The position numbers were made by a program, and so were the translations under genes. A model generated the notes under the pieces. It ran no database searches and was not told the origin of the DNA. It saw nothing but the letters and a program-made list of their open reading frames with translations. Shown here piece by piece: positions 52,330 to 60,361 of a stretch of 64,000 nucleotides of DNA. The DNA comes from Phytobacter palmae (GTDB lineage Bacteria; Pseudomonadota; Gammaproteobacteria; Enterobacterales; Enterobacteriaceae): NCBI GenBank assembly GCA_900112785.1, contig FONB01000007.1, positions 248,001-312,000 of the forward strand, read 5' to 3'. Position 1 is the first letter of the stretch. Each line of letters opens with the position of its first letter.

Positions 52330-55300
52330 ATGAAGAATATTGAAAACGCTGACGTTATTGTACGCGAAATTTTGAACTCATGTGGTGGACAGAAGTTTCT
52401 TCATATTGGTGCAGGGAACGGCCAATTAGTGCAGGAGCTGCTTTCCTCTGGGATGGATGCATATGGGATTGACGATTCGAACGAAGCGGTAGCTTATGGC
52501 AATAGCTTTATGCCAGAACGTTTTACCCTCGGCGTTGCGTCGAAATTGCCTTATGCAGATCAGTCGTTTGATACAACTGTCGCGCTTTATAGCCTTGAAT
52601 ACATCAGCGCAGATGAGCTGATTCAGGCTGTTCGGGAAATTAAGCGCGTTACTAAACGCTCGATTTATCTTCGCGTCACCACAGGCAATAAACAGGAAAA
52701 TGACCCGCGCGCTAACGTGCTTGGGCGTAATGAATGGGAACGCATTTTCTTTGCCGAGGGTCTACGCAAGCATCCTTCATACTATCTGATCAATGATTAT
52801 GAAGCGTTAGGGCGCGAAAGCGGAGAAGCTATTATCCTGCTGGAATGTATTCCTGAGGCGGCTCTTGAGCGCTATCCGCTGGAAGCGTTGAAAGAAGAGC
52901 GCGACTTGCATATGGATATGACGCGCGAAGCAGGTGAACGTTCAGATGCTCATATCGCACGTTACCAGTGGGCTGCTACTTTTGTCCGACCTGGAGATAC
53001 TGTCCTCGATGCCGCATGTGGGCTGGGATATGGCAGTTATCTGTTGCAGTGTGGGACAATGGCTGAAAAAACCATCGGCATCGATGGCAGCAATTATGCA
53101 ATAGATTATGCCAACCTTAATTTCGTACCTAACGTTAGCAATCTCAGTTTTTCAGCGGGCATGCTTCCGGAAGCGCTCAACGATTTTGCTGATCATTCAG
53201 TAGATGTTGTAGTCTCGTTTGAAACACTTGAACATATATCAGATCCTGAAACTGTGCTCAAAGAATTCCAGCGAATTCTGACGCCTGGTGGACGTATTAT
53301 TGTTAGCGTGCCAAATGACTGGAGTGATGAAACCGGAGAAGATCCGAATCCATTCCACTTGCATGTTTATACTTTAGACAAATTGCGCGACCAGATAAAA
53401 GCGCAGTTCCAGTTGGAAAATATTACTGTTCAGTCGGCTACGCATTATAAAGAAAAAGCCGGAAGTAAGAACTGGGTTGCCGCGAAACGAGAGCTTTATA
53501 GCATCCCGACAGATGCTGATGAATCCACAGCACCTGCATCTGAATGGTGGCTGGCTGTTGGCATGAAGTCACCGCTCAACGGCGAAGCAGTCGCATATCA
53601 CGACACGCAGCATAAAACATTTTCCGACCCTGACTGGAATGTTACAGCCTTCTCACGCGATTATAAAAACCCCTGGTTGATCCGTGCTATGGTCGATATC
53701 GGCTGGAGGCAAAGAAATAACGATGCTCTTAAACAACTTGCCGAAATCGTCTATGACAGCAATCATGATAATAGTGCCGATACGGGTGCAGCGCTTTGCG
53801 TCAGGGCATACCAATTATTAAATGGAACCACCCCTTCTTCTATTGATGAACTCAAACAAATTTCTGAGCGCATTGATGAATACGTTCTTCTTAAACCGGT
53901 AACACCACACGCGATCCGTTGGATGATTTCGCTTCACTTCGTGATGGCAAGATTGTGGTTAAAAGCTGGCCTGCATTCGCATGCTCGTACATCATTTGAG
54001 AAATGCGTTGCGATCGATCCCCTGTCATTTAGCCCCTTGTTAGCAAACAGGGTCGTTGAAGCTCGTCTGTACCTCGGCGTGATTAGACTTAATTCCAATG
54101 ATGAATCAGGTGCGCGCGAAGAGTGGGCCGCAGGTATTGAACTTGCTTACCGGGCGCTGACTGCAGACTGGAATCAGAGTCTGGGTGATTTACGTGACCC
54201 GGTAGAATTTGGTTTACCAGAATTATCATCGATTCTCGATTATGCAAGTAATTGCGCATACGCCCTGGTTAATCTGGATAGTTTTAAAGACAAACCCTGG
54301 TGGTGGTTGCAGCTGCGCCGTAGCCCGCAGGCACAGGCAGCATCATTAAGATCGCTTAACGTTGCGCTTCGGTCGCAAATCGCTTCATTGAATAAATATG
54401 CTGCATTACTGGAAGGTAATAATAAATCTGTCACTTCCTTACAGGAAGAAAATACACAGCTTCTGAATTCTCTTGAGGGAAACAACAAATCTCTGGAAGT
54501 ATTACAGCAAGAGAATCAGCGCTTATTGAGTTCTCTTGAGGGTAATAACCAGGCGCTGGTTTCTCTCCAGAGCGAAAATATTCAGTTACTCCGCTCACTG
54601 GAAGAAAATAATCTGGCGGTTTCGGAGTTGCAGGCTAAAAACAGCCAGCTCAACGAAGCTATTGAAGGCAAAGATTTAGCTCACACTGCTCTGGAGCGTG
54701 AAAATAAAGTTCTTGCGACTTCTCTTGAAGAGAATAGTCAGGCTTTGGATGCTTTGAAAGGTGAAAATAATTATCTGCTGACATCATTAGATGAGAATAG
54801 CCAGGCACTTGATGCATTACGTGAAGAAAATAAAAAGCTGATCGCTTCTCTTGATGAAAACAGTCAGGAACTGGCTGCTTTGCAGGACAAAAATAGCCAG
54901 CTTTGGAATTTTCTTGCCATTATTTCTGGATGTGAGTTAACGCAGTATCCGGCGATGGATAAGAAGATTGAAATTATCAAGTCGCTATACCAGCTATTTA
55001 ATAGTGATCATCTAGCCGAACAAGCTGAAACTGCGGCCGATCTCAATTGCCTGCTGACACAAAACAATGTGCTCATGCGCGAGCGAATTCTTGAATTCAG
55101 CAAAATGCCTGCTGAAAATGAAGAACTCAAGAAAGCAGTTTCCGTGAAAGAAACAACGATTCTGGCGCAAAACGCGCTCATTACTAAGCAACAAGAAATA
55201 CTGGCAGGGCTTGAACACACGATTCAACTGAAGGATCAAGCTATAGCGGAGCAAGCTGCTAATATCAATCATTTAAATGCGATTATGCATACCCGTATAA

Positions 55301-56577
55301 TGCGTTTGCGTAATGTAATGCTTTATCAGCCATGGGGTGCGCGTAAGGTCATGCATATGACTTACCTTGCCACATCCTTAATGACCCCGCTGGTATTGCG
55401 CCGTAAGGTATCTCCGCTAACGGGATGGCTGCGAAGCCGTTTCTCACGCAGGCCTAAGCCGGTGGTGGCACCCGTTGAAACCGTTGACGAGACTAGTGCA
55501 ACTCCGGTTGTTGAAAGCACGGGCTATCTGGTAAAAATGCCTGTGACGAAGCCTGGAGCTCCGAAGATTGCCCATGTCATCGCCAACTTTATGACTGGCG
55601 GCTCCTCGCGTTTGGTTGTTGACCTTGTAGAATATCTGGGAAGCGATTACGAGCAATTTGTTCTGACCAGCTACGCGCCTAACCCGCCAGCTTACGTCGG
55701 ATTGCAGATTGACGAGCAACGCGATTGCAATGATATCACCCCATTTATTAACTACTTTAAATGGAAGCAACCTGATTTCGTTCACGTCCATTATTGGGGC
55801 GATGTAGATGAACCCTGGTATGCTCAGGCTATTGAAGCGGCTCGAGTGCTCAATATTCCGGTTATTGAAAATATCAATACCCCTATCGCACCTCATTTTT
55901 CAGAAGCGGTTAAACGTTATGTGTATGTGAGTGATTATGTACGCCATGTATTTGGTCGTCCGGATGATTCTCATGTGACCGTTTATCCTGGTTCTGATTT
56001 TTCACTTTTCATGCGCAATGATGATGATCCTGTTCCATCAGATTGTGTTGGGATGGTTTATCGTCTTGAGCGCGATAAATTGAATGAAGATGCGATTAAA
56101 CCCTTTATTGCGATCGCACTGAAACGGCCACAGACGAAAATTCTTATTGTCGGTGGCGGTAGCCTGTTGGCACCGTTCCAGGAAGCAGTAAAAGAAGCCG
56201 GCGTGGAAGCACAATTTGAATTTACCGGCTATGTCGAGTATGACACTTTGCCTGATTATTATCGCCGTATGTCGCTCTTTATCGCTCCTGTGTGGAAAGA
56301 AAGTTTTGGACAAGTCAGTCCTTTCGCAATGAATATGCGCGTCCCCGTCATTGGTTATGATGTTGGCGCGATTAGTGAAATTGTGAATTCAAAAGCAATG
56401 TTGGCTCCGGCCGGAGATGCTGAGAAATTAGCTGATATAGCCATTGAGTTACTTAATAACGACGAACTGCGTGCAACGTTAGGACGTGAACATCAAGAAC
56501 GAGCGGTGGGTCATTTCTCCGTGCAGGCGATGATTAGCGCTTATGCTGGTTTGTATGCTGAGATAACGGAAAAATAA
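52330..56577 (+). CDS. 1415-residue methyltransferase / coiled-coil repeat / glycosyltransferase fusion
   Basis: No name recognised. Layout: a first methyltransferase-like domain (1-175) with FLHIGAGNG at 23-31, where the usual acidic residue of motif I is His25; a second, more typical SAM methyltransferase (about 205-400) with VLDAACGLGYG at 225-235 and SFETLEH around 296-302; a helical, TPR-like region (about 430-690); eight tandem 21-residue coiled-coil repeats (694-861); a second coil (about 915-985); a basic, hydrophobic segment (about 987-1045) that may touch the membrane; and a GT4-like domain (1079-1415) with KESFGQVSPFAM. In that last motif the second Glu of E-X7-E is Phe1332. By analogy with WbdD it could cap and measure the O-antigen, which I infer from domains and position next to wzt. 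Confidence 0.8.
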   Translation: MKNIENADVIVREILNSCGGQKFLHIGAGNGQLVQELLSSGMDAYGIDDSNEAVAYGNSFMPERFTLGVASKLPYADQSFDTTVALYSLEYISADELIQAVREIKRVTKRSIYLRVTTGNKQENDPRANVLGRNEWERIFFAEGLRKHPSYYLINDYEALGRESGEAIILLECIPEAALERYPLEALKEERDLHMDMTREAGERSDAHIARYQWAATFVRPGDTVLDAACGLGYGSYLLQCGTMAEKTIGIDGSNYAIDYANLNFVPNVSNLSFSAGMLPEALNDFADHSVDVVVSFETLEHISDPETVLKEFQRILTPGGRIIVSVPNDWSDETGEDPNPFHLHVYTLDKLRDQIKAQFQLENITVQSATHYKEKAGSKNWVAAKRELYSIPTDADESTAPASEWWLAVGMKSPLNGEAVAYHDTQHKTFSDPDWNVTAFSRDYKNPWLIRAMVDIGWRQRNNDALKQLAEIVYDSNHDNSADTGAALCVRAYQLLNGTTPSSIDELKQISERIDEYVLLKPVTPHAIRWMISLHFVMARLWLKAGLHSHARTSFEKCVAIDPLSFSPLLANRVVEARLYLGVIRLNSNDESGAREEWAAGIELAYRALTADWNQSLGDLRDPVEFGLPELSSILDYASNCAYALVNLDSFKDKPWWWLQLRRSPQAQAASLRSLNVALRSQIASLNKYAALLEGNNKSVTSLQEENTQLLNSLEGNNKSLEVLQQENQRLLSSLEGNNQALVSLQSENIQLLRSLEENNLAVSELQAKNSQLNEAIEGKDLAHTALERENKVLATSLEENSQALDALKGENNYLLTSLDENSQALDALREENKKLIASLDENSQELAALQDKNSQLWNFLAIISGCELTQYPAMDKKIEIIKSLYQLFNSDHLAEQAETAADLNCLLTQNNVLMRERILEFSKMPAENEELKKAVSVKETTILAQNALITKQQEILAGLEHTIQLKDQAIAEQAANINHLNAIMHTRIMRLRNVMLYQPWGARKVMHMTYLATSLMTPLVLRRKVSPLTGWLRSRFSRRPKPVVAPVETVDETSATPVVESTGYLVKMPVTKPGAPKIAHVIANFMTGGSSRLVVDLVEYLGSDYEQFVLTSYAPNPPAYVGLQIDEQRDCNDITPFINYFKWKQPDFVHVHYWGDVDEPWYAQAIEAARVLNIPVIENINTPIAPHFSEAVKRYVYVSDYVRHVFGRPDDSHVTVYPGSDFSLFMRNDDDPVPSDCVGMVYRLERDKLNEDAIKPFIAIALKRPQTKILIVGGGSLLAPFQEAVKEAGVEAQFEFTGYVEYDTLPDYYRRMSLFIAPVWKESFGQVSPFAMNMRVPVIGYDVGAISEIVNSKAMLAPAGDAEKLADIAIELLNNDELRATLGREHQERAVGHFSVQAMISAYAGLYAEITEK
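54409..54912 (+). repeat. Eight 63-bp in-frame tandem repeats encoding a coiled coil
   Basis: Eight consecutive units of exactly 21 codons (residues 694-861) with no gap. Each begins with Leu (Ile in unit 5) and an acidic residue, has hydrophobic residues at positions 8 (His in unit 5), 11 and 18, and Asn at 15 (seven of eight) and often at 4. This is three heptads per unit with periodic buried Asn. Nucleotide identity between units is only moderate, so the array is old. Confidence 0.9.
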
Positions 56578-56588
56578 TACGGCGCAAT

Positions 56589-57923
56589 ATGAAAATTGTA
56601 TTTTTTGTACACTGTTTTTTCCCCGACCATTTCTATGGTACAGAAACATATACACTGGGTTTAGCGAAACATTATCGTGATTGGGGTCATGATGTGGCTG
56701 TTGTTTCCGCTGTCTTTCAGGGCGAACCCAAGCAACCTGAATTAATTAATCGCTATACATGGGATGATATTCCGGTTATAGCAATTGATAAAAATGCTAT
56801 TCCACACTCACGAATTAAGGAAACATACTATCAGCCTGAAATGCGTGATGTATTGACTGATGTTCTGCAAGAACTTAAACCTGATGTCGTACATATTACG
56901 CATTTGATTAACCATACGGCTGTATTGTTGGAAGTCACAGGGAAGTTGCAGATTCCGACATATACAACATTTACGGATTTCTTTGGCTTTTGTTTTAATA
57001 ACAAGCTGGAGGCTGCAAATGGAGATCTGTGTGCCGGACCATCTGCCTCGCGTGCTAACTGTGTTGCATGTTACCTTAAAGAATCCGCGCAAAATGGCTA
57101 CGCCAGCGGGTGGATGAAAAAAGCAGCAATGCCAACTGCTGCAACCATTATTGCAAAAGGGCTTGTAGGAACTCATAAAGCCGGTCTGTTGAAAAATGGT
57201 TATTTGCAGGGGCTGGCTGAGGATCTTATCCGTCGTCCGGAAACTTTATCCTACTTGTACAATACCTACTATAAGGGGGCTGTTGCCCCGACAGCATTCC
57301 TGAAAAAAGCATACGAAAGTAATGGCATTTCGGTTCCAATGACGAAGATTTGGTTTGGTATTGATATTGACCGTATGCCGAAGCCAGAGCGTGATAGTGA
57401 GCATATTCCAGTTATTGGTTATATCGGGCAGATTGCACCTCATAAAGGTACCGATTTACTAATTGAGGCATTTAAACAGCTTCCAAAGGGAAGTGCTCAG
57501 CTTAAAATATATGGCCCAACGAATCAGTCTCTGAGCTATATGGAAGAGTTGCGAAAAATAAGTGAAGGTATTGATGGTATCACCTTCATGGGGACTTTTG
57601 AGCAATCTCGTACCGCTGAAATATTCCGCGATATCGACCTCTTTGTTATTCCTTCGCGCTGGTATGAAAACAGCCCGCTGGTACTTTTAAATTCATTGGC
57701 GACACATACTCCCGTTGTTGTTTCTGATGTTGAAGGTATGACCGAGTTTCTAACCGAAGGGGAAAATGGTTTCAGCTTTAAACGTGGTGATTCAGATGAT
57801 CTGGCGAAAAAATTGTCTTATATAATTCAGACCCCAGGGTTATTAAGAAAATTGTCTATGACGACAGAATATCTGCGTACAACAAAAGTTATGGCGGAAG
57901 AAACTTTTAGCCTTTATCAGTAA
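56589..57923 (+). CDS. Family 4 glycosyltransferase, O-antigen locus
   Basis: A 444-residue GT-B enzyme. The N-terminus has the FFPD...GTETYTLGLAK acceptor-side motif shared with the gene at 58962, so the two are paralogues. A cysteine group (FCFNN, DLCAGP, NCVACY; four Cys at about residues 137-160) may bind metal. Donor-site motif RWYENSPLVLLNSLA has Asn at the ninth position instead of the usual Glu. Donor and linkage unknown. It starts 11 nt after the large fusion gene. Confidence 0.85.
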   Translation: MKIVFFVHCFFPDHFYGTETYTLGLAKHYRDWGHDVAVVSAVFQGEPKQPELINRYTWDDIPVIAIDKNAIPHSRIKETYYQPEMRDVLTDVLQELKPDVVHITHLINHTAVLLEVTGKLQIPTYTTFTDFFGFCFNNKLEAANGDLCAGPSASRANCVACYLKESAQNGYASGWMKKAAMPTAATIIAKGLVGTHKAGLLKNGYLQGLAEDLIRRPETLSYLYNTYYKGAVAPTAFLKKAYESNGISVPMTKIWFGIDIDRMPKPERDSEHIPVIGYIGQIAPHKGTDLLIEAFKQLPKGSAQLKIYGPTNQSLSYMEELRKISEGIDGITFMGTFEQSRTAEIFRDIDLFVIPSRWYENSPLVLLNSLATHTPVVVSDVEGMTEFLTEGENGFSFKRGDSDDLAKKLSYIIQTPGLLRKLSMTTEYLRTTKVMAEETFSLYQ

Positions 57924-57934
57924 ACTAATTTTTA

Positions 57935-57960
57935 ACACCGGATAATTTTTTATCCGGTGT
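57935..57960. other. Perfect 11-bp hairpin inside the O-antigen operon
   Basis: ACACCGGATAA pairs perfectly with TTATCCGGTGT around a TTTT loop, in the gap between the GT4 gene and the epimerase gene. Strong, but without a trailing T tract in the direction of transcription. Confidence 0.6.
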
Positions 57961-57999
57961 AAGTTCGATTAGACAAGATTATTGTGACTCGGAGGGAAA

Positions 58000-58932
58000 A
58001 TGAAACTTGTGGTCTTTGGCGGCGGTGGCTTCATTGGTTCAGCTATTTGTGAGCGTTTATTAGCGGATGGCCATCAATTAAGAATTTTTGAGCGCCCACG
58101 AGTTCCACCTTATCGCCATTTTGCGGAAAATGAGCATGTTGAGTGGACGACCGGCGATTTTAGCAGTACACATGATTTACGCGATGCCATAGAAGGTATG
58201 GATGGCGTTGTACACCTTGTATCCACAACCTTGCCAAAAAGTTCAAATGAAGACCCTGTTTATGATGTTGAAACAAACATCGTACCAAGTTTGCATCTAC
58301 TGAATGCTATGGTTGAGCATCAGGTGAAACGGATAGTTTTCATTTCATCTGGCGGAACCGTTTACGGTAACCCGCAATATATTCCTATCGATGAAAAACA
58401 TCCTACAGAGCCTGTGGTTTCATACGGTATTACGAAGCTGGCAATTGAAAAATATTTACATATGTTTAGTAAATTGCATGGTATCAAAGCTGTAACGCTG
58501 CGCGTGGCAAATCCATATGGAGAACGACAACGCGTTGAAACAGCTCAGGGCGCTATTGGTATTTTTATGCATAACATCTTAAAAGATAAGCCAATCGAGA
58601 TTTGGGGTGATGGTAGCGTCCAACGTGACTATATTCATGTCAGTGATGTAGCAGAAGCCTTTGCCAAAGCCATTACTTATAATGGAGATAAGGAATGCTT
58701 TAATATCAGCTCTGGTAAAGGTATTAGCCTGAATGAATTAGTCGAGATGATGAAAAATATTATCGCACAACCTGTTCAGGTCAATTACAAGCCGGGCCGT
58801 TCGTTTGATATCGATATTAGTGTACTGTGTAATCAACTTGCCCGAAATGAGTTGAACTGGGAACCTAAAGTAACAATGCAAGAAGGCCTGACGCGTACCG
58901 CCGCATGGATGAAAGAGACGTTGCAAAAATAA
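58000..58932 (+). CDS. NAD-dependent nucleotide-sugar epimerase/dehydratase
   Basis: A 310-residue extended SDR resembling UDP-glucose 4-epimerase. It has GGGGFIGSAICERLL for NAD, SSGGTVYGNPQ, the YGITK catalytic Tyr-Lys, NPYGERQRVE and RDYIHVSDVAEA. It probably supplies a second O-antigen sugar (for example a galacto- or 6-deoxy sugar), but the substrate cannot be read from the sequence. Preceded by GGAGGGAAA, a strong ribosome binding site. Confidence 0.85.
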   Translation: MKLVVFGGGGFIGSAICERLLADGHQLRIFERPRVPPYRHFAENEHVEWTTGDFSSTHDLRDAIEGMDGVVHLVSTTLPKSSNEDPVYDVETNIVPSLHLLNAMVEHQVKRIVFISSGGTVYGNPQYIPIDEKHPTEPVVSYGITKLAIEKYLHMFSKLHGIKAVTLRVANPYGERQRVETAQGAIGIFMHNILKDKPIEIWGDGSVQRDYIHVSDVAEAFAKAITYNGDKECFNISSGKGISLNELVEMMKNIIAQPVQVNYKPGRSFDIDISVLCNQLARNELNWEPKVTMQEGLTRTAAWMKETLQK

Positions 58933-58961
58933 ATTGCAAGTCAGTGATTGAGTGAAACTCT

Positions 58962-60311
58962 ATGCGAATATTGCTTACTGTCCATCAGTTCTTCCCTGAT
59001 TTTAAAGCTGGAACTGAGGTTTTGACACTTTCAGTAGCGAAAGAACTCATCAGACGAGGGCATGAAGTTTGTATCTTTACTGGTTATCCTTGTGAAAATA
59101 GCCTTGGCGATGATGAAAGATTTGATGAATATATATACGATGAAATTCCTGTATATCGTTTCTATCATTCGTATGTGCCAATGCTCACGCAGACTTCATT
59201 AATTGAAATTGGTTATAATAACCAACTTTCAAGAAAGCATTTCTCGCATATATTGAAGATATTCAAACCAGAGTTGGTTCACCATTTCCATTTAAATCGG
59301 TTAGGCGTCGGTATTATCAATCTTCTTGCTGACCATGATATACCTCAATATTTTACACCTACTGATTTCTGGATGATATGCCCAACAGCGCAACTAATAT
59401 TGAAAGACGGTCAGTTTTGTTTAGGGCCAGATAAACTATCTGGTAACTGCATTAAGCACTTTGCACAAAATTCCGTAAGCGATTTTAATGCAAAACTTAT
59501 TAGTTTTATTCCTGATTCACTTATCGGTGAAATTGCGAAAATAACTAAAGGTTCGAAGATAATTCATTTCCCAATGCAGAATGAAGTTGAAGCTATGTCA
59601 TCTCGACTGGAGAATACCATTTCTGCGCTAAACAGAATGCAGGGGATAGTAGCACCTAATCGGTTTATGGTTGATCTCTTCCTACGCTATGGTGTTAATA
59701 GGCGTATTGTACATGAGGTTAATTTTGGTATTGATATTCATAAAGAAAACGTAAACATCCCGCTTAAGAAATTAAATGCTGATGCGTGTATCCGGTTAGG
59801 ATTTATCGGTACACTCGCTCCACATAAAGGTTGCCATATTGCTATTGAGGCCGTTAAATCCCTTCCTGATGGATTTGCGTCCTTAGATATCTACGGAAGT
59901 GGCCCCGATTTTCCAGAATATGTTAAGAGCCTGGAAGATTCAGCTATGGCAAACAGTAATATAAAGTTCTGTGGGACATTTCCAAATAACAATATCTTTG
60001 CTATTTTTGAAACTATTGATGTCTTAATTGTCCCTTCCGTCTGGTTCGAGAATACTCCTCTTGTTGTTTATTCTGCACAGGCGTCAAATTGCCCTGTAAT
60101 TGGCTCAGATTTGCCTGGCATATCTGCAGTGATTAAGCATGGTATCAATGGACTGCTTTTTAAAGCAGGAGATAGCGATGATTTATCTGATAAAATAAAA
60201 CGAATCAAAGATATTGATGTAACGGCTATGAGCGCTTGCGCTATACAACCTAAAACATCTGTGCAATATGTTAATGATCTTTATGATATATGGGGAGTAG
60301 TTGAAGGATGA
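58962..60311 (+). CDS. Family 4 glycosyltransferase, O-antigen locus (paralogue of 56589-57923)
   Basis: A 449-residue GT-B enzyme. Shared with the earlier GT4: FFPD...GTEVLTLSVAKEL at the N-terminus and GFIGTLAPHKGCHIAIEA in the C-terminal half. The cysteine group is C...C...C plus His (MICPTA, FCLGP, NCIKHF). The donor-site motif VWFENTPLVVYSAQA has Ser at the position of the second Glu. AT-rich, with a poor ribosome binding site. Sugar specificity unknown. Confidence 0.85.
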   Translation: MRILLTVHQFFPDFKAGTEVLTLSVAKELIRRGHEVCIFTGYPCENSLGDDERFDEYIYDEIPVYRFYHSYVPMLTQTSLIEIGYNNQLSRKHFSHILKIFKPELVHHFHLNRLGVGIINLLADHDIPQYFTPTDFWMICPTAQLILKDGQFCLGPDKLSGNCIKHFAQNSVSDFNAKLISFIPDSLIGEIAKITKGSKIIHFPMQNEVEAMSSRLENTISALNRMQGIVAPNRFMVDLFLRYGVNRRIVHEVNFGIDIHKENVNIPLKKLNADACIRLGFIGTLAPHKGCHIAIEAVKSLPDGFASLDIYGSGPDFPEYVKSLEDSAMANSNIKFCGTFPNNNIFAIFETIDVLIVPSVWFENTPLVVYSAQASNCPVIGSDLPGISAVIKHGINGLLFKAGDSDDLSDKIKRIKDIDVTAMSACAIQPKTSVQYVNDLYDIWGVVEG

Positions 60312-60361
60312 TGACTACTTTTAGAATCCATCTTAAATTTTAGAAACAAAGAATTTTTACT

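Noticed and set aside
54409-54912. The 63-bp repeat array as a CRISPR-like or minisatellite element
   Set aside because: The units are coding, in frame, contiguous without spacers and diverged in DNA, so they are protein repeats.
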